This document shows positions 1 to 6,669 of a DNA stretch of 12,537 nucleotides, one piece after another (position 1 is the stretch's first letter; each line of letters opens with the position of its first letter). The translations under genes and the position numbers were made by a program. Under the pieces are notes generated by a model, which did no database searches, was not told the DNA's origin, and worked only from the letters and a program-made list of their open reading frames with translations. The stretch comes from Pseudomonadota bacterium (lineage in GTDB: Bacteria > Pseudomonadota > Alphaproteobacteria > UBA9219 > RGZA01): contig JACQAB010000093.1 in the NCBI GenBank assembly GCA_016195205.1, positions 1 to 12,537 on the forward strand, read 5' to 3'.

Positions 1-95
1 ATTTTTAGGAACCCGCGTCCCGCCGTTGTCAAAGTGTTTGAAAGCGTGTAGGCAAGTGCAATTCGAAGTAATTGAAAGACAGTAGAAATTCGCCG

Positions 96-140
96 TTCCT
101 AAACCTGAGGTCGTGGGTTCAAATCCCGCCGGGCGCACCA
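96..140 (+). repeat. 3' half of tRNA-Arg(CCU), left copy (attachment-site-like direct repeat)
   Basis: This 45-bp stretch reads as the 3' half of a class I tRNA. It has anticodon loop TTCCTAA with CCT at positions 34-36, stem ACCTG, variable loop AGGTC, T arm GTGGG-TTCAAAT-CCCGC, acceptor strand CGGGCGC, discriminator A and an encoded CCA. The bases before it (TTCGCCG) cannot pair as the 5' anticodon stem, which would need CAGGT, and no D arm or GCGCCCG acceptor strand is visible upstream. It is therefore a fragment, not a working tRNA. It matches 1996-2040 at 44 of 45 bases, and identity starts exactly at the anticodon loop, a usual crossover point for tyrosine recombinases. Positions 1-95 hold nothing else I recognise. 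Confidence 0.75.
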
Positions 141-142
141 GG

Positions 143-1639
143 TTAAACGTCATTTTTCTTAAAGCATATTGCATAACGCAATCCGGCTGATGGGGGAGTG
201 GGCAATACACGACCCATAGGCCCTCCCTTGCCGTCTACGGAATGTCCATGTTCATAGGAGTTGAACACGGCTGTATTAAGAAGTGTAGGTTTGATGTCCG
301 GCTGATAAGGGCTGTCCGGCTCCATTCCACCATTCAGCATTCGCACGGCGGCTCCGTAAGCCGCCATAGCCCCATAGCCGATAAAATGAGCTGCAATGAT
401 TATTTTATGAAATAAGGATCTACCCATGCATGGATGGCCAATCACGTCGATAGGATATGCGCAATCGTGCCTCTCCATTATCTCTATGCCGTTTCTATCT
501 ACCCCATAGAGTTCGCTTATGTGATCCAGCATCAGTTCTTCTTGTCTCTTTAAGACGTGAGGATTCCTGGAAGTGCACTTCATGGGGTCATAACCTACCT
601 TCAACCCCATCCGCATTTTGCCATTTCTATCCCGAAATTCTTCGGGAAACATATAAAATCCCAAATGTCCCGTGAGTTGTTCCGTCGTTCCATCGTCCAG
701 CTTAAATTCATGATCAATATCCAGATTATAAACAGTCCGGGGAACGATTTTCGGGTCTTTGAAGAGGATATGAATCGTTCTTTGGCGAATACGGGCGCGC
801 TTCTTATTCAGGAATCGGGTAGGGACGTCTCGCTCCCTAGCGAACAACTCCCAGTCTATCCCGAAGCCCCTTTTTGAAGACACCCAATAGCTGGTGCTGT
901 GGTGGGCGTTGGCATGCAGTTTATACAAGGTGCGAAGAGTCCGATTGATGCCGGTTCCGGTAGCCACCACAAGATCATCGGCCGCATATCGCGAGCCATC
1001 ACTAAGTTCGATAAGATGCGGGCCTCCCGCAAGCTTTCCATACTTTGCTATGGTGGCCTCATATCTAATGCTGCCACGGTTATCTTTCAGTTCTCTGCCC
1101 ATAGCTTCTATATAATTATCGATATTCAGCACTCTGGATTCCAGGGTATTGACGACGCCGGCATATCCGCTGGGAAAATTTAGCCCGAATTCCCGCGCCG
1201 CTTCTTCAAGAGTGTAAACCCGGTGGGGAGAACCTTTTTGCCTCAGGTCGGCAAGCATTTCTGCCAGGTGTGTGGGGTCTTTAACAAGCATGAGATAGGG
1301 CGTTTTATCCGTGGCGCGTTTTGAAATCGGCAGCCCGTGCTTGGCTTCCAGATAATCGATAAAATCCGAAGTTGCTCGTATGTCTCGGGTAAGTTCCGGT
1401 GTCTGTTGGGCAACACGGCTGCCCCTTATGCTTCCTTGCGATGGGGTCTGCGCCCTATACGTACCGTGGGCGCCCTGCTCCACGACAACCGTTGACTTAT
1501 CAACCTTTGAATTTCTTTGAGCGAAAGGAACGGCCGTTACCAGGCCGACGAGACCCGCGCCGATCACCAGGGTACCCACTTTGGTAAAACCCTTACTTGT
1601 AATCTCTATCGCTGCCTTATCAACGGCGTTACCTGCCAT
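143..1639 (-). CDS. FAD-dependent oxidoreductase, DAO (D-amino acid/sarcosine oxidase-like) family
   Basis: This 498-aa protein probably oxidises an amine or amino acid using bound FAD; the substrate cannot be told. A dinucleotide-binding motif GAGLVG lies at residues 27-32 after a beta strand (TLVI), and the acidic residue expected to bind the ADP ribose is E54 in VVVEQG. Near the C-terminus, PIDVIGHP followed by IIIAAHFIGYGAMAAYG (about 413-429) resembles the FAD-contact region of sarcosine and N-methyltryptophan oxidases, although their usual D-R-H is changed. About 20 residues precede the Rossmann strand, and about 70 follow the FAD motif, longer than typical. The start is supported by AGGAG six bases upstream. 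It is the only gene between two tRNA 3'-half repeats, its stop lying 2 bp from the left one. Its GC content looks lower than that of genes to the right, which fits transfer. No signal peptide is seen. Confidence 0.75.
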   Translation of the reverse strand: MAGNAVDKAAIEITSKGFTKVGTLVIGAGLVGLVTAVPFAQRNSKVDKSTVVVEQGAHGTYRAQTPSQGSIRGSRVAQQTPELTRDIRATSDFIDYLEAKHGLPISKRATDKTPYLMLVKDPTHLAEMLADLRQKGSPHRVYTLEEAAREFGLNFPSGYAGVVNTLESRVLNIDNYIEAMGRELKDNRGSIRYEATIAKYGKLAGGPHLIELSDGSRYAADDLVVATGTGINRTLRTLYKLHANAHHSTSYWVSSKRGFGIDWELFARERDVPTRFLNKKRARIRQRTIHILFKDPKIVPRTVYNLDIDHEFKLDDGTTEQLTGHLGFYMFPEEFRDRNGKMRMGLKVGYDPMKCTSRNPHVLKRQEELMLDHISELYGVDRNGIEIMERHDCAYPIDVIGHPCMGRSLFHKIIIAAHFIGYGAMAAYGAAVRMLNGGMEPDSPYQPDIKPTLLNTAVFNSYEHGHSVDGKGGPMGRVLPTPPSAGLRYAICFKKNDV

Positions 1640-1995
1640 AACGGACTCCTGAAGAAATTTTTTAATATTTCAAATACGGCCGGAACTATATAATTTGGCT
1701 GCCAGTTCATGCAATACTTTCATATCGCGTCTTAACCAAAACTACCCGATTTTTGCCGCTTCCGCGGCTGGCTTTTATTTCTATGGGTTCCGGTGACCCC
1801 GGAAACACACGCGCTTTTCCGCCTACTATCACCTTAACTTTTAAAAATCGGCCCCGCGAGTAAAGTCATAGTAAGGTGGCTGGATGGGATTGGGTGGGAG
1901 AGGCTAGGATTAAATCTCCGTTCTCGGCCTCCCAAATTGAAGAATTGAGGCCAGTATGGGAGACAATAAGACTTGTTAGGATTTTTGCATTCTGT
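1640..1995. other. Intergenic region with promoter elements and hairpins
   Basis: This 356-bp non-coding stretch lies between the oxidoreductase start and the right tRNA repeat. It holds the presumed oxidoreductase promoter (1685-1714) and three small inverted repeats. These are GCCGC-TTCC-GCGGC (1755-1768), TTCCGG-TGACC-CCGGAA (1788-1804) and GGCCTC...GAGGCC (1926-1952), the last about 45 bp before the repeat. No convincing gene or integrase remnant is visible on either strand. Confidence 0.45.
1685..1714 (-). promoter_or_regulatory. Candidate promoter of the oxidoreductase gene
   Basis: On the minus strand TTGCAT (1709-1714) is followed after 18 bp by TATAGT (1685-1690), which matches the sigma-70 -10 consensus at 5 of 6 positions; the -35 matches at only three. 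This gives a leader of roughly 40 nt that contains the AGGAG ribosome binding site. The prediction rests on sequence alone. Confidence 0.4.
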
Positions 1996-2040
1996 TTCCT
2001 AAACCTGAGGTCGTGGGTTCGAATCCCGCCGGGCGCACCA
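1996..2040 (+). repeat. 3' half of tRNA-Arg(CCU), right copy (attachment-site-like direct repeat)
   Basis: This is the second copy of the tRNA 3'-half repeat, differing from 96-140 at one T-loop base (TTCGAAT here, TTCAAAT there). Again there is no 5' half: the preceding TTCTG cannot pair with ACCTG. Its CCA end runs directly into a palindromic repeat. As the more consensus-like T loop is here, this may be the older chromosomal attR, with the left copy brought in by a later or internal integration; that order is inference. Confidence 0.75.
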
Positions 2041-2170
2041 CCCTTCGCTCGCTTCGCGAGCTACGGGTGGCAAGCCAGCCAAGCCCGACTTGTCCGCCGA
2101 AGCTTTAGCGTAGGCGGAAGGGCGAGACGGGCTTTTATCCGCCGCTACGCCTGGCAAGCCACCCTTCGCA
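2038..2170. repeat. Composite palindromic repeat, with terminator-like hairpin
   Basis: Two palindromes are stacked here. The first is CCACCC-ttc-GCTCGC-ttc-GCGAGC-tac-GGGTGG (2038-2070), whose left arm uses the last bases of the tRNA CCA. The second has outer stem AAGCCCG (2081-2087) with CGGGCTT (2128-2134) and inner stem TCCGCC (2093-2098) with GGCGGA (2113-2118). It is followed by TTTT on the plus strand and so could end rightward transcription. The 10-mer TGGCAAGCCA occurs at 2068-2077 and 2152-2161, flanking the second palindrome like a target duplication. The inner unit recurs at 5017-5046. Reading frames through this stretch are probably not genes. Confidence 0.65.
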
Positions 2171-2182
2171 AATCGCGTCTTT

Positions 2183-3088
2183 TTAATTCGGCTTGCTGCC
2201 GGGGTTGTATTTTTTAAGCAGGGCTTCCATCGCCTTGGGATGGCGCAAGCCTTTGCTCCCAGCTGTTCCCGCTGTGAAATGCGGCCGTTGCGGCGCTTCT
2301 GGCGCAACCGCAGGTTCCGCGGATGGCAGGGGACGGATTTCGGTGCCCTGCGCCCGCTGAAACAATTCAATCGCCGCCTGGTCACCCGATTGCATGGTTC
2401 GCGTGACCTTCATTTGCCGGATTTCTTCCTCGCGCACCGTAAATCTTTCCTTCATGGACATCAGAAGATGAATTTCATCGCGATGCCTTACCGGATTGAC
2501 TTCCAGCTTTCTAAGCCGGTTGTTCACCAAGCGGTTGCCCTCACCCCGGGCCAGCTCATACAGGCACAGCACGCAGGTGTTCCACAGGTCTTCCATGAAT
2601 TCCATTCTTTTCGGCTGCAGGCGGTCGCGGGCCTTGAAGGTTTCCCGGAACAGGACGGGCTCTATCTCGTCGCGCAGAAATTCAAGATAGGCGACGCGCT
2701 GCGTGGTGCGCTCGACGTCGTCCAGAACCGCCACGGTGAAATTGCCCAGGATGCGCCACAGCGCATATTCGCCGTAAAGGTTCGGATCGGCTTGACGCAT
2801 GGCCATCAGCAGGGGGAAAAGGTCTTTCTGGTTTTTGCGGATATAGCCGGGATCGCTCGCCAGAAAGGTTTCCAGAATCTGCCAGGCTTCCGCGACGAAA
2901 TGAAGCGGGTCAATCTCGCGGGTGGGGTCGTCTGCGGGCCGGCGCGTCTTTATAATCTTATGGGCAAGCAGGGCCGCGTCCAGATACAGCTTGATGGAAA
3001 GATGCGAAAGGTTGGCCGTTTCCACGCGAGCCTTGGATTCCAGTTCGCGCATTTCCGCGCGCATGTCTTGCAGTGATTTTTTGGCCAT
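2183..3088 (-). CDS. Conserved-looking helical protein of unknown function
   Basis: I do not recognise this 301-aa protein. It appears soluble, with no signal peptide or membrane segment. The first 60 residues are charged and helical (KKSLQDMRAEMRELESKARV). The middle is rich in Leu, Trp and Arg with probable helices (AEAWQILETFLASDP, YALWRILGNFTVAVLDDVER, LWNTCVLCLYELARGEGNRL). Residues around 245-275 form a Pro/Ala-rich linker before a basic tail (KAMEALLKKYNPGSKPN). The ATG at 3086-3088 has no clear Shine-Dalgarno sequence. Base composition matches the GC-rich backbone, and the gene continues in the same direction as hslO, 72 bp downstream of it. It could be a regulatory or scaffold protein, but nothing seen here decides that. 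Confidence 0.7.
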   Translation of the reverse strand: MAKKSLQDMRAEMRELESKARVETANLSHLSIKLYLDAALLAHKIIKTRRPADDPTREIDPLHFVAEAWQILETFLASDPGYIRKNQKDLFPLLMAMRQADPNLYGEYALWRILGNFTVAVLDDVERTTQRVAYLEFLRDEIEPVLFRETFKARDRLQPKRMEFMEDLWNTCVLCLYELARGEGNRLVNNRLRKLEVNPVRHRDEIHLLMSMKERFTVREEEIRQMKVTRTMQSGDQAAIELFQRAQGTEIRPLPSAEPAVAPEAPQRPHFTAGTAGSKGLRHPKAMEALLKKYNPGSKPN

Positions 3089-3160
3089 AGGCTATGGCTA
3101 AAGCACGGTAATAATTTCAGCAATATCAAGTTGTGGTTAACGCCATTTTTCGTGCGTTAA

Positions 3161-4105
3161 TTAAGACCGCACTCCCGGCCCGGGTTCCAGCTGCTTCAGC
3201 TGTTCGGCGTCGAATTCATAGGCGGTGGAGCAGAATTCACATTTCACCTGCACCTTGCCGCCGATCATCAGGTCTTTCATTTCCGTCGGCGGGATGGTGC
3301 TTAAAACCATTGCCACCCGGCTCCGCGAGCAACGGCACTGGTCGCGCAGTTCCAGCCGGGTGCCGGTTTCCAGGTCTTCCTCGTGAAATAATCGGTGCAG
3401 CAGAATTTCCCCCGGCAGGGCCGGATCGAACAATTCCTTCGTGCTTAGCGTGCTGAGCAGAATGCCCGCCCGGCTCCAGTCTTCGGCGCGTTCTTCATTG
3501 GCGGGCGCGCCACCGGGGGTGTTGTTGTTGGCGGCATAGCCGCCGCCTTCGGGCATGCGCTGCAAAATCACCGCACCGGCCTGCCAGTGGCCTTCCGTAT
3601 CCGGCGCGGCCTGCACATAGACTTCGCTGTCAATCTGTTCCGACTGGCGGAAATAGGTTTTCACGACTTCGGCCATGGTGCGGCCGATGAGTTCCACAAT
3701 GCCTTGGGTGCGCTCGGCCTGGGTGCCGGAATCCACGGTGAAGGCCAAATGCCCCTTGCCCAGCAGCAGCGCGCTTTTCACTCCGGCGTGCTGAAGCCTC
3801 TCGGCATTGAATTGCGCATAGCCGCGCATCGCCCCGTCGCTGGCCATGTCGGCGACCAGAATATCCACCGGCCCGTCGCCCTTGGTTTGCAGGGTGAAGA
3901 CCCCGTCGTATTTGATCGAGGCGGCCAGGGCGGCGGCCAAAGCCAGCGTCTCGCCAAGCAACGAAGCCACAGTCTCCGGATAATGATGACGGCGGATAAT
4001 GGCATCCAGCGCCGGCCCAAGCCGCACCAAACGCCCGCGAATGCCGCTGCGGCGCAGATAAAAGCCCTGAACATAGTCGGGCGGAGGGGTGGAATTTTTG
4101 TCCAT
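3161..4105 (-). CDS. hslO: Redox-regulated molecular chaperone Hsp33
   Basis: Hsp33 is a cytoplasmic holdase that is inactive when reduced and zinc-bound. It opens under oxidative stress to protect unfolding proteins. The 314-aa product has the N-terminal domain with the family's ETLALAAALAASIKYDGVFTLQ region and a C-terminal redox switch of four cysteines, C257-x-C259 (QCRCSRSR) and C289-xx-C292 (CEFCSTAYEFD). All four zinc ligands are present, so it should be functional. A Gly/Asn-rich loop (about 190-205, GGYAANNNTPGG) lies ahead of the linker. Length is near the usual 290-330 for the family. It is transcribed away from the metallophosphoesterase, with 63 bp between the starts. TATAGT lies only 6 nt before the ATG, and there is no good ribosome binding site. 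Confidence 0.95.
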   Translation of the reverse strand: MDKNSTPPPDYVQGFYLRRSGIRGRLVRLGPALDAIIRRHHYPETVASLLGETLALAAALAASIKYDGVFTLQTKGDGPVDILVADMASDGAMRGYAQFNAERLQHAGVKSALLLGKGHLAFTVDSGTQAERTQGIVELIGRTMAEVVKTYFRQSEQIDSEVYVQAAPDTEGHWQAGAVILQRMPEGGGYAANNNTPGGAPANEERAEDWSRAGILLSTLSTKELFDPALPGEILLHRLFHEEDLETGTRLELRDQCRCSRSRVAMVLSTIPPTEMKDLMIGGKVQVKCEFCSTAYEFDAEQLKQLEPGPGVRS

Positions 4106-4168
4106 ACTTCAACTATATTTAACGCCTTCCGCGCATCCTGAACAGGGTAAAGGAACCATCCCCCCGCC

Positions 4169-4900
4169 GTGAGCCTGCCTCCTGAATCTTCTCCCCGCCT
4201 GCCGCCCAATCTGCGCGTTTACGCCATTGGCGACGTGCATGGCCGCGCCGACCTTCTGGAAAAGATGCTGCGCATGATCGAGGCCGATCATCTGGGTTAT
4301 CAGGGCGAAAGCCTGGTGATTTTCATCGGCGATTACGTGGACCGCGGCCCCAATTCGCGCGAGGTGCTGGACATTCTTACCCGCTATCGCGGCCGGTTGC
4401 GCGTGCTTACCCTGCGCGGCAACCATGAAGACATTTTGCTGCGTTTTTTCCAGGATCACAGCGTGGCCCCCGGCTGGTTCCATTACGGCGGGCTGCAAAC
4501 CCTGCGCAGCTATGGCATCGCCATTCCCAACGCCACCCAGGATTTCGACGAGATTTTCCATCTGCAGCGCCGCCTGAACGACATCATGCCCAAGGAGCAC
4601 CGCACCTTCCTGGAAAACCTGGGCTATACCGCGCGCTATGGCGATTATTTCTTTGTGCATGCCGGGATTCATCCCGACATTCCGCTGGAATCCCAAACCC
4701 CGCATCATTACATGTGGATCCGCGAGCCGTTCCTTTCCAGCATGAAGGATTTCGGCTTCACCGTGGTGCATGGCCACAGCATCCGCATGAATCCGGAAAT
4801 CCGCAGCAATCGCATCGGCATCGACACCGGGGCCTATGCCACCGGGCGGCTGACCTGCCTTGTGTTGCAGGACGCCGACCAGCGGTTTCTTACCACCTAG
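4169..4900 (+). CDS. Metallophosphoesterase, Ser/Thr protein phosphatase family
   Basis: This 243-aa cytoplasmic enzyme belongs to the calcineurin-like bacterial PPP group (PrpA/PrpB and lambda phosphatase type), which removes phosphate from proteins or small phosphorylated compounds using two metals. All signature blocks are present: GDVHG (21-25), GDYVDRG (54-60), RGNHED (83-88), FVHAGIHPD (about 155) and VHGH (200-203), followed by IDTGAYATGRLTCL. The metal ligands D22, H24, D55, N85, H86 and the later histidines are intact. I take the GTG at 4169 as start; the motifs begin only 17 residues later and AAAGGA lies about 14 bases upstream, further than ideal. It is divergent from hslO and followed directly by a repeat element. 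The substrate is unknown. Confidence 0.88.
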   Translation: MSLPPESSPRLPPNLRVYAIGDVHGRADLLEKMLRMIEADHLGYQGESLVIFIGDYVDRGPNSREVLDILTRYRGRLRVLTLRGNHEDILLRFFQDHSVAPGWFHYGGLQTLRSYGIAIPNATQDFDEIFHLQRRLNDIMPKEHRTFLENLGYTARYGDYFFVHAGIHPDIPLESQTPHHYMWIREPFLSSMKDFGFTVVHGHSIRMNPEIRSNRIGIDTGAYATGRLTCLVLQDADQRFLTT

Positions 4901-4904
4901 AAGA

Positions 4905-5061
4905 GTCACCCCAGCGAATGCTGGAGTCCATGGCAAAGACCTTTCGAGTGGAGAAGCGGTTGCCATGGATGCCAGCCCCCCTTCGCCAAGAGGCTACGGC
5001 GGGTCTGGGCGAACGCGTCCGCCGAAGCTTCTTAGCGTAGGCGGACATGCGCTGGCATGAC
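4905..5061. repeat. Dispersed palindromic repeat, copy A, with a nested second repeat
   Basis: The ends form an inverted pair, GTCACCCCAGC on the left and GCTGGCATGAC on the right. Inside is a 10-bp palindrome TCCATGGCAA (4927-4936) with TTGCCATGGA (4960-4969). The same architecture recurs at 8335-8451. This copy is longer because a different palindrome, GTCCGCC...GGCGGAC (5017-5046), sits inside it; that one is shared with 2092-2118. No transposase is present, so these are non-autonomous elements. The element begins 5 bp after the phosphatase stop. Confidence 0.75.
5017..5046. repeat. Short palindromic repeat, second copy of the unit at 2092-2118
   Basis: A stem GTCCGCC (5017-5023) pairs with GGCGGAC (5040-5046), with a GAAGCTTCTTAGCGTA loop. 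The copy at 2092-2118 has nearly the same loop but is 3 bases shorter (GAAGCTTTAGCGTA). A degenerate inverted relative, CTTCGCCAAGAGGCTACGGC, precedes it at 4981-5000. Confidence 0.7.
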
Positions 5062-5078
5062 ATTTCTTTTTGTTAGAT

Positions 5079-5573
5079 TTAGCTGCCAAAGAACGGCGAG
5101 GAATCGCAGCGGGCCATTTGCGCGATCCAGGAATCGTCCACCACCGGCGGCAGGCCGCGTTCCGCCAGCCACAAATTTTGCAGGCGATAGGCTTCCCATT
5201 CCTTGGTGTTATTGCAGGCATAGGCGACGCCGCGATATTGCTGGGCGTGGTGCACCAGTTCATGCACCAGGAAGCTGATGGTGCGCGTATCGGTGGGGTC
5301 CCAGAACTGGTCGTCGATCACCACCTCGCCCGGCACGTAAAGCGCGCGCGCCAGGGCCGATTGGCGCTGCGGATCGCCGATTTTTTCCACCATCGCCTCG
5401 CGGCTGGAAATCACCCGCGGCAGGTAAGCGACGCGCACGTTGGTATGGGCCTCGACCCAGGCCATTAAAGGCGCGACAAAAGACGGTGGAACGATCTGGC
5501 GAGAAGCCTCAGCCGGGGAAGACGCACACGTCGCGAGGACGAAACCGAGTATAAAAAAACCATAAAAACGCAT
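5079..5573 (-). CDS. Exported HExxH putative zinc metallopeptidase-like protein
   Basis: This 164-aa protein starts with a short basic N-terminus and a hydrophobic run (FYGFFILGFVLATCA) typical of a signal peptide, with a likely cut after AEA at about residue 23. It should act in the periplasm or outside. The motif HELVH at 104-108, followed by EWEAYRLQNLWL with a possible third ligand at E127, is the zincin pattern of small peptidase-like domains. It resembles the DUF6647 type, a match I make from memory. C120 and a cysteine near 155 could form a disulfide. C16 sits in LATC, a poor lipobox. It is transcribed away from chvI, about 200 bp apart. Proteolytic activity and substrate are unproven. 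Confidence 0.78.
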   Translation of the reverse strand: MRFYGFFILGFVLATCASSPAEASRQIVPPSFVAPLMAWVEAHTNVRVAYLPRVISSREAMVEKIGDPQRQSALARALYVPGEVVIDDQFWDPTDTRTISFLVHELVHHAQQYRGVAYACNNTKEWEAYRLQNLWLAERGLPPVVDDSWIAQMARCDSSPFFGS

Positions 5574-5774
5574 GAATAACTGGCTTTAAATCCTTAATAC
5601 CTTACAGCCGTTATTATCCATGTTTTGCTTTAACGAGTTCGAAACATACGATAAAATTTGACTCAAAATATTGCCTCAGTTTGGGCACAGACTGGCCTTT
5701 TTCTGGAGTATGATGGGGGGAAGGCCTAGATTCTAAACCCTGACCCCACTAAATCTTCGATGACGAGGAACAAA

Positions 5775-6470
5775 ATGCGCCAAACCATTGCCCTAGTTGA
5801 CGACGACCGGAACATCCTTACCTCCGTCTCCATGGCGCTAGAGGCCGAGGGATTCGACGTCCGCACCTATAACGACGGCGACGAAGCCTTGCGCGGCCTT
5901 TCGCAAAAGCCGGTGGATCTGGCGGTTCTGGATATCAAAATGCCGCGCCTGAACGGCATGGAGTTGCTGGCCAAGCTGCGCCAGAACACCTCGATGCCGG
6001 TAATTTTCCTGACCTCGAAGGACGAGGAAGTGGATGAGTTGATGGGCTTGCGCATGGGCGCCGATGACTATATCCGCAAACCCTTTTCCCAGCGCCTGCT
6101 GGTGGAACGCATTCGCGCCCTGCTTCGCCGCAACGATGCGGCCAACAGCAGCGAGGAAGAAGAAGGTGGCCAGACTCTGGTGCGCGGCGAGCTGGTGCTG
6201 GACAGCGCCCGCCACAGCTGCACCTGGAAGGGCAAGGAAGTGAATCTGACGGTGACCGAGTTCCTGCTGGTCAAGGCGCTGGCGCAGCGTCCCGGTCACG
6301 TGAAGAACCGTGATCAGCTGATGGATTCCGCCTATGGCGAGTCCATTTACGTGGACGACCGCACCATCGACAGCCATATCAAGCGCCTGCGCAAGAAATT
6401 CAAGGAAACCGATCCTGATTTCTCGCAGATTGAAACGCTGTATGGCATTGGCTATCGGTATAAGGAATAA
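5775..6470 (+). CDS. chvI: Two-component response regulator, ChvI type (OmpR/PhoB family)
   Basis: This is a DNA-binding response regulator. In rhizobia and relatives the ChvG-ChvI pair responds to acid and cell-envelope conditions and controls exopolysaccharide, envelope and host-association genes. From the ATG at 5775 the 231-aa product has acidic residues D9-D11, phosphoacceptor D53 (LDIKMP), T80 and K102 (KPFSQRLL), then a C-terminal winged helix ending GIGYRYKE. An in-frame ATG at 5760 would add five residues. I prefer 5775 because GAGG lies six bases upstream and the protein then begins like known ChvI proteins. TATGAT at 5709-5714 is a possible -10 without a clear -35. An inverted-repeat element separates it from its kinase partner. 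Confidence 0.9.
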   Translation: MRQTIALVDDDRNILTSVSMALEAEGFDVRTYNDGDEALRGLSQKPVDLAVLDIKMPRLNGMELLAKLRQNTSMPVIFLTSKDEEVDELMGLRMGADDYIRKPFSQRLLVERIRALLRRNDAANSSEEEEGGQTLVRGELVLDSARHSCTWKGKEVNLTVTEFLLVKALAQRPGHVKNRDQLMDSAYGESIYVDDRTIDSHIKRLRKKFKETDPDFSQIETLYGIGYRYKE

Positions 6471-6475
6471 AAATT

Positions 6476-6601
6476 TCCCCTCCCCTTGAGGGAGGGGATT
6501 AAAGGGGTGGGGTCAAAAGGTCGCCATTCAGCGTAAATGGTAAGATTTTGAGCCATGTCACGCTCCACCCCACCCCTAACCCCTCCCTCAAGGGGAGGGG
6601 A
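6476..6601. repeat. GC-rich inverted-repeat (MITE-like) element between chvI and chvG
   Basis: Two arms, 6476-6513 and 6567-6601, are reverse complements apart from a small gap (GATTAAAG against GTTAG). Each arm also folds alone: CCCCTCCC (6477-6484) pairs with GGGAGGGG (6490-6497), and CCCCTCCC (6580-6587) with GGGAGGGG (6593-6600). The 53-bp centre has no ORF. It starts 5 bp after the chvI stop and could form a long hairpin in a chvI-chvG transcript, weakening or stopping readthrough. It lacks a clean U-tract, so it is not a classic terminator. Confidence 0.75.
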
Positions 6602-6669
6602 GATTCAAATTGTCTTTCCGCCAAAATTATCTTCAATTCACTAAGAACAACTTCTCTTAGCGGTTTTCC

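Noticed and set aside
96..140. A complete tRNA gene
   Set aside because: The 5' anticodon stem, D arm and 5' acceptor strand are missing both here and at 1996-2040.
1999..2385. A 128-aa minus-strand reading frame ending in ARRDSNPRPQV
   Set aside because: It runs through the tRNA fragment and palindromic repeats and overlaps the 3' end of the 301-aa gene in another frame. The ending is the usual false translation of a tRNA 3' end.
4109..4966. A 285-aa minus-strand frame opposite the phosphatase
   Set aside because: It lies antisense to a gene with all metallophosphoesterase motifs intact, and its translation has the low-complexity look of a GC-rich shadow frame.
4905..5061. A CRISPR array or tandem repeat
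   Set aside because: The repeated pieces are palindromic and nested, without regular spacers.
6476..6601. A simple rho-independent terminator for chvI
   Set aside because: The arms are too long and paired at a distance and there is no U-tract; a repeat element explains the structure better, though it may still affect readthrough.
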